From Kondoa malvinella (taxonomy: Eukaryota; Basidiomycota; Agaricostilbomycetes; Agaricostilbales; Kondoaceae): 64,000 nt of DNA. Below the pieces are notes generated by a model. That model searched no databases, had not been told where the DNA came from, and worked only from the letters and a program-made list of their open reading frames with translations. The stretch covers positions 248,001 through 312,000 of the forward strand of contig BCIM01000004.1 in the NCBI GenBank assembly GCA_039545315.1, in the 5' to 3' direction. The position numbers and the translations under genes are program-made. Every line of letters begins with the position of its first letter. Position 1 is the first letter of the stretch. This document shows, one piece after another, positions 1-12,226 of this stretch.

Positions 1-79
1 AGATGAGACATCGTAAAGCTGTCATTTGCTATAGCGAAACACAAATGAGTTGATAACACAGGAAACAAGGCGTTATCCC

Positions 80-423
80 TCATATGGACATGCTTGTCGT
101 TCTTGCCTTGCCTTCTTCATCTGATAGGCGCTTCGAGGCGGACTTCACCATTGAAGCACATCCTCCTATGTTTGCTGGCGGAACAAGGGAACGATTCCAT
201 ACCATGTCAGTAGCCGTCAGTGCAGTCTTTGAGCTAGCTACTGAACTATATCAATCAGGCTCAGCCCGCGTACCTCTTCCGTCACGGTAAGTAGTGTGTC
301 TTGTGCCAGCTTGATCCTCATTCGCGCCGCCAGTATGACGGTTACCGAGCTTGGCGAGAAGACTGCGAGATGGTAATTCGACACCCTGTTTCGCATGAAC
401 CGCATATGCCACTCAGCTGCCAT
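80..423 (-). CDS. possible small two-exon gene, unknown product
   Basis: I do not recognise this. An ATG at 423 (complement) opens a frame reading MAAEWHMRFMRNRVSN and on to DTLLTVTEE. A GT donor and a TTCAG acceptor near 240-275 would then join it to a second open stretch (SSKTALTATDMVWNRS to a TGA at 80-82). Both parts have plausible composition, but the protein would be only about 100 residues and has no motif I can name. More exons may lie upstream or beyond the window edge. It could equally be the 3' part of a longer gene, or chance. Confidence 0.25.
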
Positions 424-667
424 GATGTCTACTGTATACGCCTCAATGAAGCTGCGGAGTAAAAGGCGAGATCATGATGTACGACTTTAACTGTGGAATG
501 TAAATGCAAAGACAGTGCGCAGGGACTACACTGTAACATCATGCACAGACTTCGCAAATGTACCGAAAGGAAATTCAGCCCGAGAGAGTGAGAAATGGGA
601 AAGAGCCTTTGTTCTGCTTTGAAGCAATCAGACAAGGGCATCTTAAGCAAGCGACAGACATACTGGA

Positions 668-2874
668 TCACACGAGCGGATCAGACCATAGAACGTCCCA
701 AGCCTCAGCCATCTCGATATGGCCATCATCCCCTTCAGAAAAGCGGCCATGCTCAGCCCGCATCGTCTGTGCCAAATCTCGAAACCAACTCTCCTCTTCA
801 TCTTCTTCATCCGACATGGCATTGTGCTCTTGCAACCTCGCATCGACCGCGCTGAAAGAAGAAGGTACATCAAGCATCATGCCAACGCCCGAATCGTCAT
901 AAACCACTGAAGCTTCTCTTTGCAATCGACCCAAGACGGCTACTGCAGCTTCTTCGAGATCGAGATCCGGTCTGACAATGATGTCTGGTTCAGCAGGTGC
1001 GTCTTCTTCTTCACCTTGAGGATCGGCAACGTAATCAGGACGCAAATAAGATGGAATGAGCTGTTGAGCAATTCGAGCTGATGTAGTATCCGCTCTACCC
1101 CTCCTTCTCCTCAAATTTCGATTCACAGGCGAAACGGTAGTATTGACTTGAGCTCGAAGTTTCGCTCTGGCATTGGTACCTTTTGGACGTTTGCGCACGG
1201 TAGTATCATCATCAATCTGACGTAAAGAGGCGAGTTCTCGACGAGTAGCTTCTTGATCTGCTTCATCCAATTTGGTAGAAAGCATCTTTGTTTGCGCAAT
1301 CTGATCAACCAGTTCCGCAATGTGCTGCTCCAATTCTGCGATACGCTTTCTATGGGCCAACGGGAAGAGATTGCGCAAATTTTTGGCAAGGGCTTGAGGT
1401 GGCATGAAAGCAAGCGAGTAATCCTCCCCAACGTCTGATGATTGGGTTTGCGATTGTCCAGAAGATGAAGGCGGAGAGAGGCAAGCAGCTCGATAATCAT
1501 TCTCAGAAGGACCAAACCGATCCGAATCACTCGATAAAGTGTCATCGCTTGAGTGCATCTCCCATTCAGGACTGGTTGGACCGTCGTCTTCTTGCATATC
1601 AGCTTGCAAATCGGCTTCGACAATAGTACTGCCTAGAGCAATGATGCCAGAATCATCAGTCGTCAAAATGCCAAACGTCTTTTCCTCTAAAGAGTCATCC
1701 TCGAACGATTGATAAAGGTGATCACGATGTGAAGCGAGAGCAATCCAATTTTGGCATTCGTCAGTCAGATAGGTAATTCTGGTTCCGAGTAGTGAAGCAA
1801 GCTCTCCAGAAGCTTTTCGTGCTGATCAATCGGAATCAGCTTTGTAATCGTGCAATTGGTTGGAGGCATACCTTGCGATCGCTAGACCAAGTATCGGATC
1901 AAAAGTACAAGATTTGGCAACGAGTACTCACCAGACTCTCCAATTGGCTCTCAGCACACCACTGCGGATAAGTATTGGGCAAGTTATCCCTCAACACAGG
2001 ATTAATAAAGCGAGCAAAGATATTGATGAGTTTAGAGCGAGTGATGCGTTGCAACCATTCAATGCCGTCAATGAGATGCTTTGCAGTGAAAGTACTGTTG
2101 CGCAAGTGATGCTCCACGTCAATGTTTTGCCTCTCGAGACCGGTGTCGGCAGTGATAGCATCCATAGGGTATTCAAGCAGGTCCGCAATCAGATTCGGTA
2201 CTATGAAGAAATTGGTTTCAGAGACTGATGAGAGATGATAAAACATACCAGTCTCGCCAGTAGGTGCTAAAGAGCAAAAGAAATCATAGCAAACAATGAC
2301 ATAGCGAAACCAATCATTCAAAGCGGCTTGTAGCGTATCGTTCGTCAGGTCTTCTTCTTCAAGCATGTCAATGACGATATCAGAGCCATCTACAAACATG
2401 ATCGTCGCTTCTGCTGCTACGCAATCAAAGTGGACAAAGTTGATGATAGTCGCACGCCTAAAGGACGCGAATCCTCAAAGCTGTAACAAACTGGCAGAAG
2501 CCTGACTTACCACATAGAACGACTTGAGCGAGTATCAGCAAAGAGTCTGCGCGTAAAGAGGGGCAGCGCACTCTGCATACAAAGCGGTGTCTGTGTAATC
2601 ACATCAACACTCAGACAGTTCGAGCCCATCAAACGAGCGACTCACACCAATCAAAGCCATAACCTTCAATGTGTTGAGTCCCAATACAAGCGAGCCTCAT
2701 TTGGCGAAATGCTTCAGGCGTAAGTGCGCGTTTGTGACCTCGATGACCGAATGCTTTGCAAACGGGCAAATCGGCAATGTAATCAAGCAAAGAGTCTGGT
2801 AGAGCTTCAAAGTCGACTTCATCAAACAGATCTAGGCCAGGCGCTACAATGAGTCGGAACGAGACTTCGCCCAT
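668..2874 (-). CDS. unrecognised multi-exon protein with coiled coil and acidic C-terminal half
   Basis: The start ATG is at 2874 (MGEVSFRLIVAPGLDLFDEV). Later exons read through RATIINFVHFDCVAAEA, FVDGSDIVIDMLEEEDL and NLIADLLEYPMDAITADT, then into a long last exon (to TGA at 668) that starts around TTDDSGIIALGSTIVEADL. The last exon holds a short coiled coil (HRKRIAELEQHIAELVDQIA), a basic patch (RNLRRRRGRAD) and acidic runs (DEEDEEES), which suggests a nuclear or scaffold protein. That is inference only. I do not recognise the N-terminal alpha-helical part. The join between about 1700 and 1900 is uncertain because two frames are open there. It is divergent from UTP6 across 243 bases, a likely shared promoter. 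Confidence 0.6.
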
Positions 2875-3117
2875 GTGTGTTGTTTTTCTTTGAAAGAGAG
2901 TAGTCGTGGTCGCGCGTCAAGGAAGCAGCGCGCGTTTCGAGGAATTGAGAGGTGGTATGTAGCTGCTCTATATATCAAACACGGTACAAGCGTGGATGTC
3001 GACGTCAAGGGCCAACTTTGTCCAAATCTTTGCTCGACCTGAAACGAGCGATACCCCTGAATTGCTGGCTATACCTCTGCCTGAACAGAAATACCTCTAT
3101 AGACTAGTTGATACACT

Positions 3118-5272
3118 ATGAGCGAACGAGTGCAGCTCAACCTCGAGCATCAAATAGCAGAACTGCGCGATTTGCAAGAAAAGAAAATCTTTACATCTGT
3201 CCGCTTTGATCACTCTTGGCTATATCCTGTGGCTTATGCGTATGTGTGTCTAGGCCGAGATCTCTGAAATCGTCAAGAGGAGAACAGCCTATGAACTGAG
3301 TCTAGTCAGCCGATCTTGCACACCTCGAGATTTCCTGCGTTATGCGGAATACGAACAAAAGCTAGAGAAGCTACGTAAACTACGAGCAAGCAAGAAACGA
3401 TCAACTGGCCCCCCATCCATTTCTGCCTATTCCATACCTCGACATGTCACAAACCTTTTATCCATGGGTACAAGACGATTTCGAACTTCAAGAGAATTAT
3501 GGTCCGCCCTCATTAGTCATGTCAAGAACATGTCTCCTCCTAGTCCGAAACAAATTTCAAAAGTCTTGACGGCTGCTATTGCTGCTCAACCTCATTCAGC
3601 TGAATATTGGTTGATTGCTATAAAATACACAGAAAGACATGAAGATGCTGCCGCTACTAGGAAACTCATAATGAGGAGTCTAAGGTTTGTCAAGCGAGAT
3701 TGGGATATTTGGGAGAAATGGATTCGATTGGAGATTGGGTTTGCAGACAAGTTGAAAAAGAGATGGCAGGTGTTGGGCGTCAATCAAAAAGGGAAAGAAA
3801 AGGCTGCCGAGCCTCTAGTGGAAGAGGTAGTCGTTACGCCTACTCTTGATGGCCATCAAGATGAAGAGATGGATCAGATGACGGCTCAAGTTGAAGTCGC
3901 GAGCGTGAATGATCAAGATGGTGTACTCAATGGTCAATTGGTCAAGCTTGTCCTGTCTAATGCTATGCAAGGTGCGCATCTTTCTGTCTGAAAGGATTTA
4001 TGCTGACCCAGAAGCAGTGTTCGGCGCCAAATCAGACACTTTCAAACGCCTCGTCGACCTACTCCAATCTTCAAAATCTCCCCTGAAATCAAAGTTACTC
4101 GAATACCTGTTCAATCAGATCGCAGTGACCTACGCCGGCACGGTGGAAGCAGAAGCAATGCTTGCTGAACGATACCTCTCTGCTTCTACATCCACATCAG
4201 AAGAAAAGATTCTAGCTACAAGTCAATGCGTAAAAGCATATTGGACAGCTTGTAAACGGAATCCGATGCTTTACACTTCTTTCTTGGCTTTCATGCATGG
4301 TCAACTTCAAGGAATAGACGACGAAGCTCTTGTGAGTGCTATGGTCTCTCGCATGTGATTCGTATTCATTCGAGACAGAAATCATACCTCTCGGCGAATT
4401 GCAGCAAGATCTACAAAGCTGCATCCAAGCACCAACAAGTTTTGCAAAATCCTGATTTCTGGCTTGCTTACCTCGAATGCTGTAATCTGTGCGACCTACC
4501 TACATCAGAAGCAGCAGAGAGCATGACGAAGCATTGCCCAAGATCAGAAGCGCTGTGGGCTCAGCGATGTCTGCTTTCGAATAATCTGCCAAGCGAAGAG
4601 CAAGCAGAAATATTACAACAAGCTTTAAAGGCGTGCCCATTCTCTGAGCGTGTATGTTTCGAATCGCTTTCCAAGTCCTGCCGCTAATGTGATGCGCAGA
4701 TATGGACGCTTTACCTAGATTTCATCGAACAAGAATGGTTAGACTCCTCATCCTCGTCTTCCTCTGCCCTAGAATCAAAGTACCTACAACTCCTTAACCG
4801 CGCACAAACACTCTCACCTTCACTCGCACCCACTTCATCCTTCTCTACAGGCTCGATACTAGATCTCGTCCTTGGCCGATACATCAGTTATTCTCTTCGG
4901 GCTGGAACGACTGTCGATTATCCGGCGCTAAGCAAACAATGTACACCCAGTCTTGCCTTTTATCACAAGAGAATCCAAGAAGAATCTGATCTCGCGTCTC
5001 TGGACATCCTGCATAGACTAGCAACTGCCCAATCCGCTGCGAGTATACAAGATTACTTGGCTCGATTGGATTTCTTAGTATGGCAGAAAAAGGACGTGAA
5101 GGAGGCTCAAAGGGTTTTAGCAGCTGTCTCGGCCAAGCTGGGGTTGGAGCAGAAGGAGGAATTGGCTGCTGGTTGGACTGCTATTATTGATCGTCAGCCA
5201 GAAGAGGCAGCAGAGAGCGAGGATGAGTCAGATGAGGAGGAGATGGAGGTTGATCTGGCAGTGCACGACTGA
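3118..5272 (+). CDS. UTP6: U3 snoRNP / small-subunit processome protein Utp6
   Basis: Utp6 is a HAT-repeat component of the UtpB complex, which acts on the 5' external spacer of pre-rRNA in the nucleolus. The exons are 3118-3198, 3254-3971, 4012-4331, 4379-4651 and 4700-5272, with introns of 55, 40, 47 and 48 bases in consistent phase; they encode 654 residues. The N-terminus MSERVQLNLEHQIAELRDLQ, followed by AEISEIVKRRTAYE and DFLRYAEYEQKLEKLRKLR, is the family signature. HAT-type helices follow (SAEYWLIAIKYTERH, WDIWEKWIRLEIGFA, NPDFWLAYLECC, WTLYLDFIEQEW). The C-terminus ends in an acidic tail (ESEDESDEEEMEVD). The protein is longer than the yeast one, partly through a low-complexity insert after residue 200. 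The start was chosen because only this ATG precedes the conserved N-terminus. Confidence 0.93.
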
Positions 5273-5480
5273 AGACCATCGTGGGATATATATACTTCTG
5301 AAGCGTGGTCTTGCAAATATTGAACAGCCTCAGACAATTGCTGACACAGAAGATGCTACATCGTCGCCAGCACAACCGCAGACAGCATTTACTTTCACTT
5401 GATGCTTAGCTGATTGCGATAGTTTCGGGCAAATTGTTCCTGCTGATTCAAGTTCCTAACCTCGAAGACAGATGAAGCAA

Positions 5481-7884
5481 TCATGAGGGTATCGTTGTGT
5501 CATGCAATGCTCGTCCACTAGAACCGTAGGTATCTGTCAGAGCGATTAGCAATGTCTTGTCAGGGTCAGAGAAGACGACATACCCAACCGCTAACAACGG
5601 AAACCCGCTCAGCAGACCAATCCAAAAGAACAACTGTACTCCGTGAAGCGGATATCAGTATTGTGACCGAAAGTAGCTCACACAGACGCACATTCCCCAG
5701 ACCTGGATTCTGCTTGAAGATCTTCGCTCGTCCAACCATGATCAGTGGAAGTTGAGCCATCTGCATGCCAAACAGGTACAGTCGAAGTTTCTGCACGCAA
5801 GCCATTAATGAACATAGTGGTAGAGAGGAACCGAGGAGACAAACCTTTGTTACCACCGCCATGACAAGCTCATGCAAACAAGCACTAAGCAGGAAAGTGA
5901 CGAAAGCAGCTTGGAATCTCGATAGCTTGTAGGCCGTCTTCGTGGATGTGTAGACATGCCGTAACAGCTGTTTGGTGGTATTAGCTTTCAGTATAAAGTG
6001 CTGAGACTGGTAAAACCAACAAAAGTATGGACAGGCTTGTTCCATTTGCGTGAAAACTCATCGAAGGAGGTCGAGTTCCACCTGTGAAGCCGAATTGTCA
6101 CTGCATGAGAACAAGTCTCGCGCAATCTGATCGGGCCTCACCAATCTTCGTAGAATTGTCTGTCGGCGAAACACGAGAGTTCGGCAAAGCCGTTGCACTG
6201 TAAGGTCACGGATCATGATCTGCTGCCGCAGAATATGATCCCTTCACTCACTATACATTCAAAGACTATTCGGTGCATTAGACTCGTCATGTTGCACGAA
6301 AGATTCACTCACTGATGTAGAAAAGCAAAATGTAATTGACCATAAATGGCGCAGCCAAATCCAACGCCATACCCCAGAATGAGCTCTTCTCCTTTGTGAT
6401 GGGTATAATATAATGCTCGGTAATGATGTACAACAACGAAAAAGTGCCAAAGGTGGCCAAAGTCTTTTCAATCACATAAAGCGGCCGGATCGAGCTTGTT
6501 CGTGGGTAGTCCAGTTCATAGACTAGTGTAGGTAATCTGAGGTAGTCGAGGAAATTGAGCAGCGTGACGTTAGCTGGCCAGACTATCTTGTCTTTCCCGC
6601 GTGAGGTCAGGTCGTCTAGTAAATCCAAGCTTTGTGAAGCCAGCTCTGATATTTGTGGGTCTGGATGAAAGTAGAGAATATCCATAAGGTGTTGTGTATC
6701 CCAACATGATTCACGTTCGCCATTTGTTGTCGCTGCCTCATGAGCTGAAGATCGACGTCGAGAGAGTTTGGTATCGTCCGCAGCGAGCAGCGTACTTTCC
6801 GTCAGGGTAGAAACGGCTGAAGAGGAAGCCGCGGGACTGGTAGGTGGCTGTTCTGATTCAAGATACTGTCGGGCTTCTTTCAATGCTCCTGCGCGACCCT
6901 TCGGCAGCGCGTCGAGGGCTGCGTCGAGCTGTTTTCGGAGTTTCTTTAGCTGTATTGACTTTTCTGACAGTACGCCGTTTGTCGAGCAGTAAGAATGAAT
7001 CTTCATGAGCATAGTGAGGGAGTGAAGTGTGAGATCTGAACTGCCTGTGTAAGATATAGCTCTAAAGAATGGAGAGCAACCGACATCCGCTTTGGACCCA
7101 CGGCCATTGCCTATGAAAGGTCCAGCGAATTGCTAACGCGAGGTAGGCCGTCTGCGCCAGATGCTGGATGATAGACCCAAATGGTCTGTATCGAATCCAA
7201 CCGTTCTTCATCAACTTGATATACGGCACACAAAGCACTGTAGCGCCGACCAAAATCCCATCACTTATCGCCAAAACTATCCCATCTTGACTTATCAATT
7301 TGCCAAAGTTGAAAGTAACGAGTTGGCCATTCTCTCGATACGAAGTCGCAAATGTCCGAAAAGTCATAATGGCCATTAAGATCCAGAACAGAGTATGAAA
7401 GCCTCGGAAAGTATCTCCAGCAGTTGAAGGGTTCGTTCGGTCAAATTGACTAGGCTAGAGGTGAGCAAGCTGATGCCCTACTGCTGCAGACGTGCACGCT
7501 TACCTGATTCTAGGTGCAAAGGTCACAATCTTTTCCACCTTCTTTATTCGGCTCTTCTTGCTGCTAGAAGCCACAGGCAACAGTCGCAGACTGCCATCCT
7601 TGTTTTCTTCGATATTGACACTTCTCGAGTGAACATGTTGAATCGTTGTAGTCGTCTGCATTTCAGGCCAATGAGCTTCGGATAAGAGACTATCGTCGAA
7701 GGGAACTGACCCTCTCTACAGGATTATCTAGAGGCACCAGCGAGGTATCTGCCCGACTTGCGCGAGCTGTTGTCGTTATTGTAGTTTCGAGCAGCGGCGT
7801 GCCCATCTCTGTCATTGGCGTCGAAGGAGAAGAGTCATCAGACGTTTGAGTATTGCTTCGCAGTCTTGTCACATTATCAGCCAT
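5481..7884 (-). CDS. ARE2: sterol O-acyltransferase (ARE1/ARE2, ACAT family)
   Basis: This MBOAT-family enzyme of the endoplasmic reticulum esterifies sterols with fatty acyl-CoA for lipid droplet storage. The start ATG is at 7884 (MADNVTRLRSNTQ). A hydrophilic N-terminal region leads to STAGDTFRGFHTLFWILMAI and several hydrophobic segments (VLAISDGILVGATVLCV; AFMVNYILLFYI-like). The family motif FYEDWWNS is formed across an intron near 6140-6085 and is followed by FDEFSRKWNKPVHTFLLRHVY. The probable catalytic His lies in LLSACLHELVMAV. The end reads LGNLFFWIGLLSGFPLLAV before a TGA at 5481. Introns of about 50 bases interrupt it at least six times. The choice between ARE1 and ARE2 cannot be made here. 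Confidence 0.92.
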
Positions 7885-8112
7885 TCTTCCAAAGTGGTCG
7901 ATGTTTCAGGTTGACAGAGCTGCCTTGTCAAATGCTTTGGCTTTGAAGGCTAACTATTGGCTATGCACAGCTGTACATGCTGTACATGCTCTGGCAGTCT
8001 GCCATCTCCTGCATTGTTTTGGACTTCCTGACTTCATTACCCCCTCGCGTCATTTGCAAAAACCCGCGACGTGTTCACCGAAGATTTCTTCCAGCTCGCG
8101 AAGAACCCTTTT

Positions 8113-9849
8113 TCAATCAAACAGCTTCCACCTTCCCTTCTTCTTCTCACGCTCATTATCCAATTCATCCTCTTCTTCCGTATCGCTATCCACTCTAGTC
8201 GGTTGCTGAGGCGGAGGCAGACTAGCCGGCACTTGAGACATGATCAAATCCCAATTCCCTTCCATCTCGCTATCAGGTATCAAACCAAATTCATCATCTG
8301 CTTCCTTTTGCGCGACAGGAGGGAGATCTTCTACTGCTGGGAGATCATGATCTTGACTTGGAGAAGGAGGACGAAAGAGCGGCGTTTGGTTGCGAGGTGC
8401 GGGTTCTTGTGACATGCTCACATTTCGTAATATAGGTGTAGGTTGACGCCAAGGATCTGCTTGAGCTGGAGTAGGGTTACGAGATGGAGGTGGAAAGGTT
8501 GTTTGTCGCTGTGAGGGAGCGGCTTGAGCGGGAACTTTTGCTTTCTTTGGTCTGATGACGGGTTTCTCCTCTTTGATCTTTGCAGGGTCTTCACTGGACG
8601 TCGCAATGACAAAGTCAGCGATACATCCTTCAGTGCGCGTAGTGATCAACATTGGTCTGTGAGATGATACCGATGATCCAGTCACTATCAGACAGAATCA
8701 GCGAGAGCCACTCACGGTCCACCCGAAGCGAAAGCAGCTTCCAGAGGTGATCGAATGCCTTCAGCGAAAGTGATGATGGCTTTGAACTCCTTCAACGCAA
8801 AAGTGACAAGCTCTTCTGATCTAATGAGATACGAATCAAAGTCCTCCACGTCTACAGTGAGCAAGGTGGTGATAGGTCGCGAAGCGAGAGAGTCTGTGCA
8901 CATCGCAATGAGCACACCATCGAAAGAAGGTGCCAATGAATTGAACGCACTCTTTTCGGCTTTAGCGACAACCTCCGGAGCTTCGTATGACTTGATCTTG
9001 CATTGTTGCGGCGTGCAATGAAAGGTGACTTCTTCAGTTCCGCCTGTTCGTGTGCCGTGAAAGTGTTCCTACAGCTTCATTCAGAGCAGGTACATAGAAT
9101 AAAGCTCCAGGCGTACCATCCATTGCTTGAGCACACCAGGACTAGCGGTCCATTCGCTCGTACAAGCATCTCGATTTGCCAGTGCGACGAGGGCCACTTC
9201 AGGCGAGAAAACAAGGCGATGAGTCTTTGTGACACCTGTTGTTTCGGACGACACCTTCATCAGAACAAATTCCCAAAGAGCCAGTCTCTGACCAACCATT
9301 TTTCAAGAACAGCTTGACAATGACTCGACATCCACCTTCAGTGTTGTCGTCCTCCTCATTTGCAGCTTGTACATCCTCGTCCACAACAACCATAGAGAGG
9401 TTCTCTACATTCGAGCTAGAGCTTTTCTTCAGGATGGAAAGGAAAGCCTGTCCAACAAAATGAGCCACTCAAGACTCTACACAATGCACCACGTACCCTC
9501 GCTGTGAGCTGGATGTCGATAGCTGGACGATCATCCGTTACTGTGACACGAAAGCGAGAGAAGAAGCTCTTGTCGAAAGTCACCAGACCGAATGCAGAGC
9601 GTGAAGCGGAAGTAGATGAAATCTTGAGCTGCACTGGCAACAACAGCTCAGAGACGAATAAAGTAGGAAGTATAAGAGAAACGAACAGACGAGCGCGTAG
9701 CATTGAAAGAGAGTTCATCGCCGATCTTTGACAGCGCTTGAACAGCTTTATGAAATACTGCATGTCCAAAGTTTTTGGCACGAACAAGAGCCAGGCTAGG
9801 CAGGCTGCAGCGAACCTTTCAAATTGTAGCCTGGTATCTCGCAATTCAT
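8113..9849 (-). CDS. RAD9: DNA damage checkpoint protein Rad9 (9-1-1 clamp subunit)
   Basis: Rad9 forms the PCNA-like Rad9-Hus1-Rad1 clamp that loads at DNA damage and activates the ATR kinase. The first exon is MNCEIPGYNLK (ATG at 9849). Spliced to it are VFHKAVQALSKIGDELSF and LKISSTSASRSAFGLVTFD, which match the first sliding-clamp domain. Further matches are CRVIVKLFLKNG, KTHRLVFSPEVAL, EEVTFHCTPQQCKIKSYE, ALKEFKAIITFAEGI and PMLITTRTEGCIADFVIAT. The tail after about residue 310 is disordered and rich in Pro, Gln and Ser, with acidic and Ser/Thr sites. This is typical of Rad9, whose phosphorylated tail recruits the TopBP1/Dpb11 orthologue. It ends with a basic run and WKLFD. There are at least six introns. 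Confidence 0.92.
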
Positions 9850-10032
9850 GTTACACGCGGACTGCGATGGAGTATCGATAGCCAACGCAGAACCGACATG
9901 GCCCTTTGCTTGCGTCGAGGCTAATGTTCTGCTAACAGCTAGCAGACGACCAAAAAGCAACTTAAGTACTTTATTATACCCGATAACAATTCAAAAACCT
10001 AACAAGTTCCAAGGTCAACTTCCAACTTCCAA

Positions 10033-10052
10033 CTGTTGTTGTTGTTGTTGTT
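10033..10052 (+). repeat. TTG trinucleotide microsatellite
   Basis: About six TTG/GTT units run in a row just upstream of the Mug135-like start codon at 10075. The tract lies in the region between this gene and the divergent RAD9 gene, probably in its 5' leader. Confidence 0.8.
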
Positions 10053-10074
10053 CCCCAAAGCATCACAATACTTG

Positions 10075-10938
10075 ATGGCCATTCCTCTGCCAACTCAATC
10101 AGCGACTTTGAGACCACTGCTCCCTCTGCCTGTCGCTCCTCAGCAGCCGCCGACGGCTGCTGATCACAGTGATGCGGCGAAATATCTGCACAATGTCGAA
10201 CGTTTGCGTGGTAGTAGGTGGATCTTGACGCCTGAGGTACTGGCCTAAATCTTTCTCAACGCAGTCAGGCCAATCCCGGATGCGGACCTGAGAAGCGCTC
10301 GAATTTACGATCACCAAGTGACTGCTCAAAGCTGTGCAGGTGCGCTTCTTCCGTGTGCACCAGCTGACGCAGCTCACTTGTGTTGCAGCAACCGCTGCCG
10401 CTGCAGACACAGTTGCCCCTGCGTGGTTTACAGCAGCTATGCTTCCTTTTGAGGAGAAATTGGACTCCATGAAGCGGACTCAGGACGATATGAAGCGGAC
10501 TCTGGACGACATGGCGGGCCAAATGGTTGAGTTGCGAACGCAATCCACCGTCGTGCTGCAGCATGCAATCGCTGTACGTTTGAACAGCTACACCACTGAT
10601 AGGCAAGGCTGAATGCTGTACGGTACAGGCGCGTAATGCGGCACATGGTGATGGCCGAGCCATCGAGTACGGGGAAATCCCTTGCAAGGACGGGCGATTG
10701 CCTTCCTTGGTTCATCCTGACGTGAGTCGTCGGGCCTGCCATGTATCCACAGCTCTTACAATCACGCTTGGCTGCACAGATCCCTGCCCTAATCAACTCG
10801 GCCGCCATAGATGCGTTAGCGGAGAACGAGGCACGCACGCTGTTGCAGGCTTGGACTGGTCACCCTCCTCATCACGCGATCGGTCTTGACACGCTACGAA
10901 CCAGGGTAAAGAAGGCTGTGGGCGTGGGCATCTTCTAA
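10075..10938 (+). CDS. Mug135-like family protein (probable)
   Basis: The ATG at 10075 starts MAIPLPTQSATLRPLLPLP, followed by a Pro/Ala-rich stretch and VERLRGSRWILTPE. After an intron region comes AAAADTVAPAWFTAAMLPFE and a heptad-like helix with a near-duplicate unit (MKRTQDDMKRTLDDMAGQMV). Spliced downstream exons give ARNAAHGDGRAIEYGEIPC, RLPSLVHPD and INSAAIDALAENEARTLL, ending VKKAVGVGIF. The order helix, short conserved core with a Leu-Pro-x-Leu motif, then C-terminal helices resembles the Mug135-like C-terminal domain common in basidiomycetes and in S. pombe meiotically upregulated genes. That assignment is from memory of the family pattern, not from a search. The exon between 10255 and 10385 is not well resolved. 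It is divergent from RAD9 with about 225 bases between starts. Confidence 0.5.
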
Positions 10939-12226
10939 TGGACAGTTTTGTATACCTTGCATGTTATTCCCTATGATCACTCTCAATACGCTTCACGTCG
11001 ACCTTTGAATGGCATACTGTCGAGGCGCGATGATATTTGCCTTGGAGAGCCTGAGGTGGTCAATCCAGGAAATTCCGTTGCTTCTCCCTCACCGGCGCCC
11101 AAACTGCTTCTCCCTCCACCTATCAATAAGCCAAGTCACGGAACAGTAGAGCCTGTAATGAATGGCAAACACTTCTTCAAGTATCTGGAAAGGAAAAGCA
11201 TGGGTTGCAAAGTGAAAAAGGCGAGTGGAAGTACATGAGACTGCTGAAAGTGGCTGCCTGAAAAGTGACGCGGATGGCATATCTTTTGCCCGAAATTCTG
11301 TTGACAGTCGGCGAAGGTGGAAGCTTTTGATCACAACTTCAGCATTACAACGGATGGAGTGAAGAGCGTTCACTGTCTTGAATTTCTTGGTAGCTTCCTC
11401 TGACTATATATCACTCTGAATCGCACAGACGGACCGTAAGCGGAGATACAGAAGCAGAAAGAACCGCGCTAAGTTTAAACGGAGACTTTAGTCGACCAAA
11501 TGAAGCAGCAAGCAGACCTTCGTGCAGGATGGCTTGGGCAGATCCTTTATCCTAACGCAGTAATCTGAAGCGGATAGCACAGCTTGTCGATCGTACTTGA
11601 GCATGCTAGCGTGCTAGCGTGCACCTCTTATGCAGTTTCCTTTGCATGACAATTCGTTGCTTGGTTCTAGGCTTTCAATCTTCCTTTCCAGCAACATTTT
11701 GAGCCTTCATTAAAGCGAGTGTCAGAAGCGTGCATCATCTAGCTTGTTATTCGCATTAAGGTTTGCAGCGGAAACACGTAATTTGGCTTGAGCAACGCGG
11801 TTTTCATTGTTTGCAAGCTTGCAGAAGTAGACAGGGGCAGATCTTGTACAAGCCAGGACAGGTACAGGCAGCACGGAGAGAGGCACGATCACTTGTTGTT
11901 TCTTCTTCCGATGCCATGACCCGGCAAGCAGAACCTTGTCGTCTGAGCGCCGCTGTTGTGCCATGCTGTTGATATCGTCCTCGACTATTCGCAACACTCG
12001 TTGAATCCGGACAAGCGGCGGCCTGAAAGGCGTTGAGAGCTTTCCATTGAACTCGACAGAAGATCGATTCGAGCCATTGTCGCTTTGGGCCAGGCTTCTG
12101 TGACTGTCCGTGTCAAAACCACTCTCGACAGAAGCACAAATCTCTCAAGACCTTGCTTCTCGCTCTTTGCTTCAAGCCAACAAAATTGGAAATCACGCTC
12201 GAGACGTACCAGCAAAGCGCTAGCGG
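10939..12226. other. 1.3 kb intergenic stretch, no confident gene
   Basis: On the minus strand a 90-residue frame (11722-11997) containing RVLRIVEDDINSMAQQRRSDD and ANNENRVAQAKLRVSAAN looks mildly coding. An ATG-led stretch at 12110-12000 lies upstream of it, but I could not join them in phase. On the plus strand 10948-11238 is open and is probably 3' untranslated. At 11601-11624 there is a short array of GCATGC and GCTAGC palindromes. The right end should hold the promoter of the RhoGAP gene. Confidence 0.5.

Noticed and set aside
5566..6045. 159-codon minus-strand frame taken as a gene by itself
   Set aside because: It mixes exon and intron sequence of the sterol O-acyltransferase gene; the correct exons use parts of it only.
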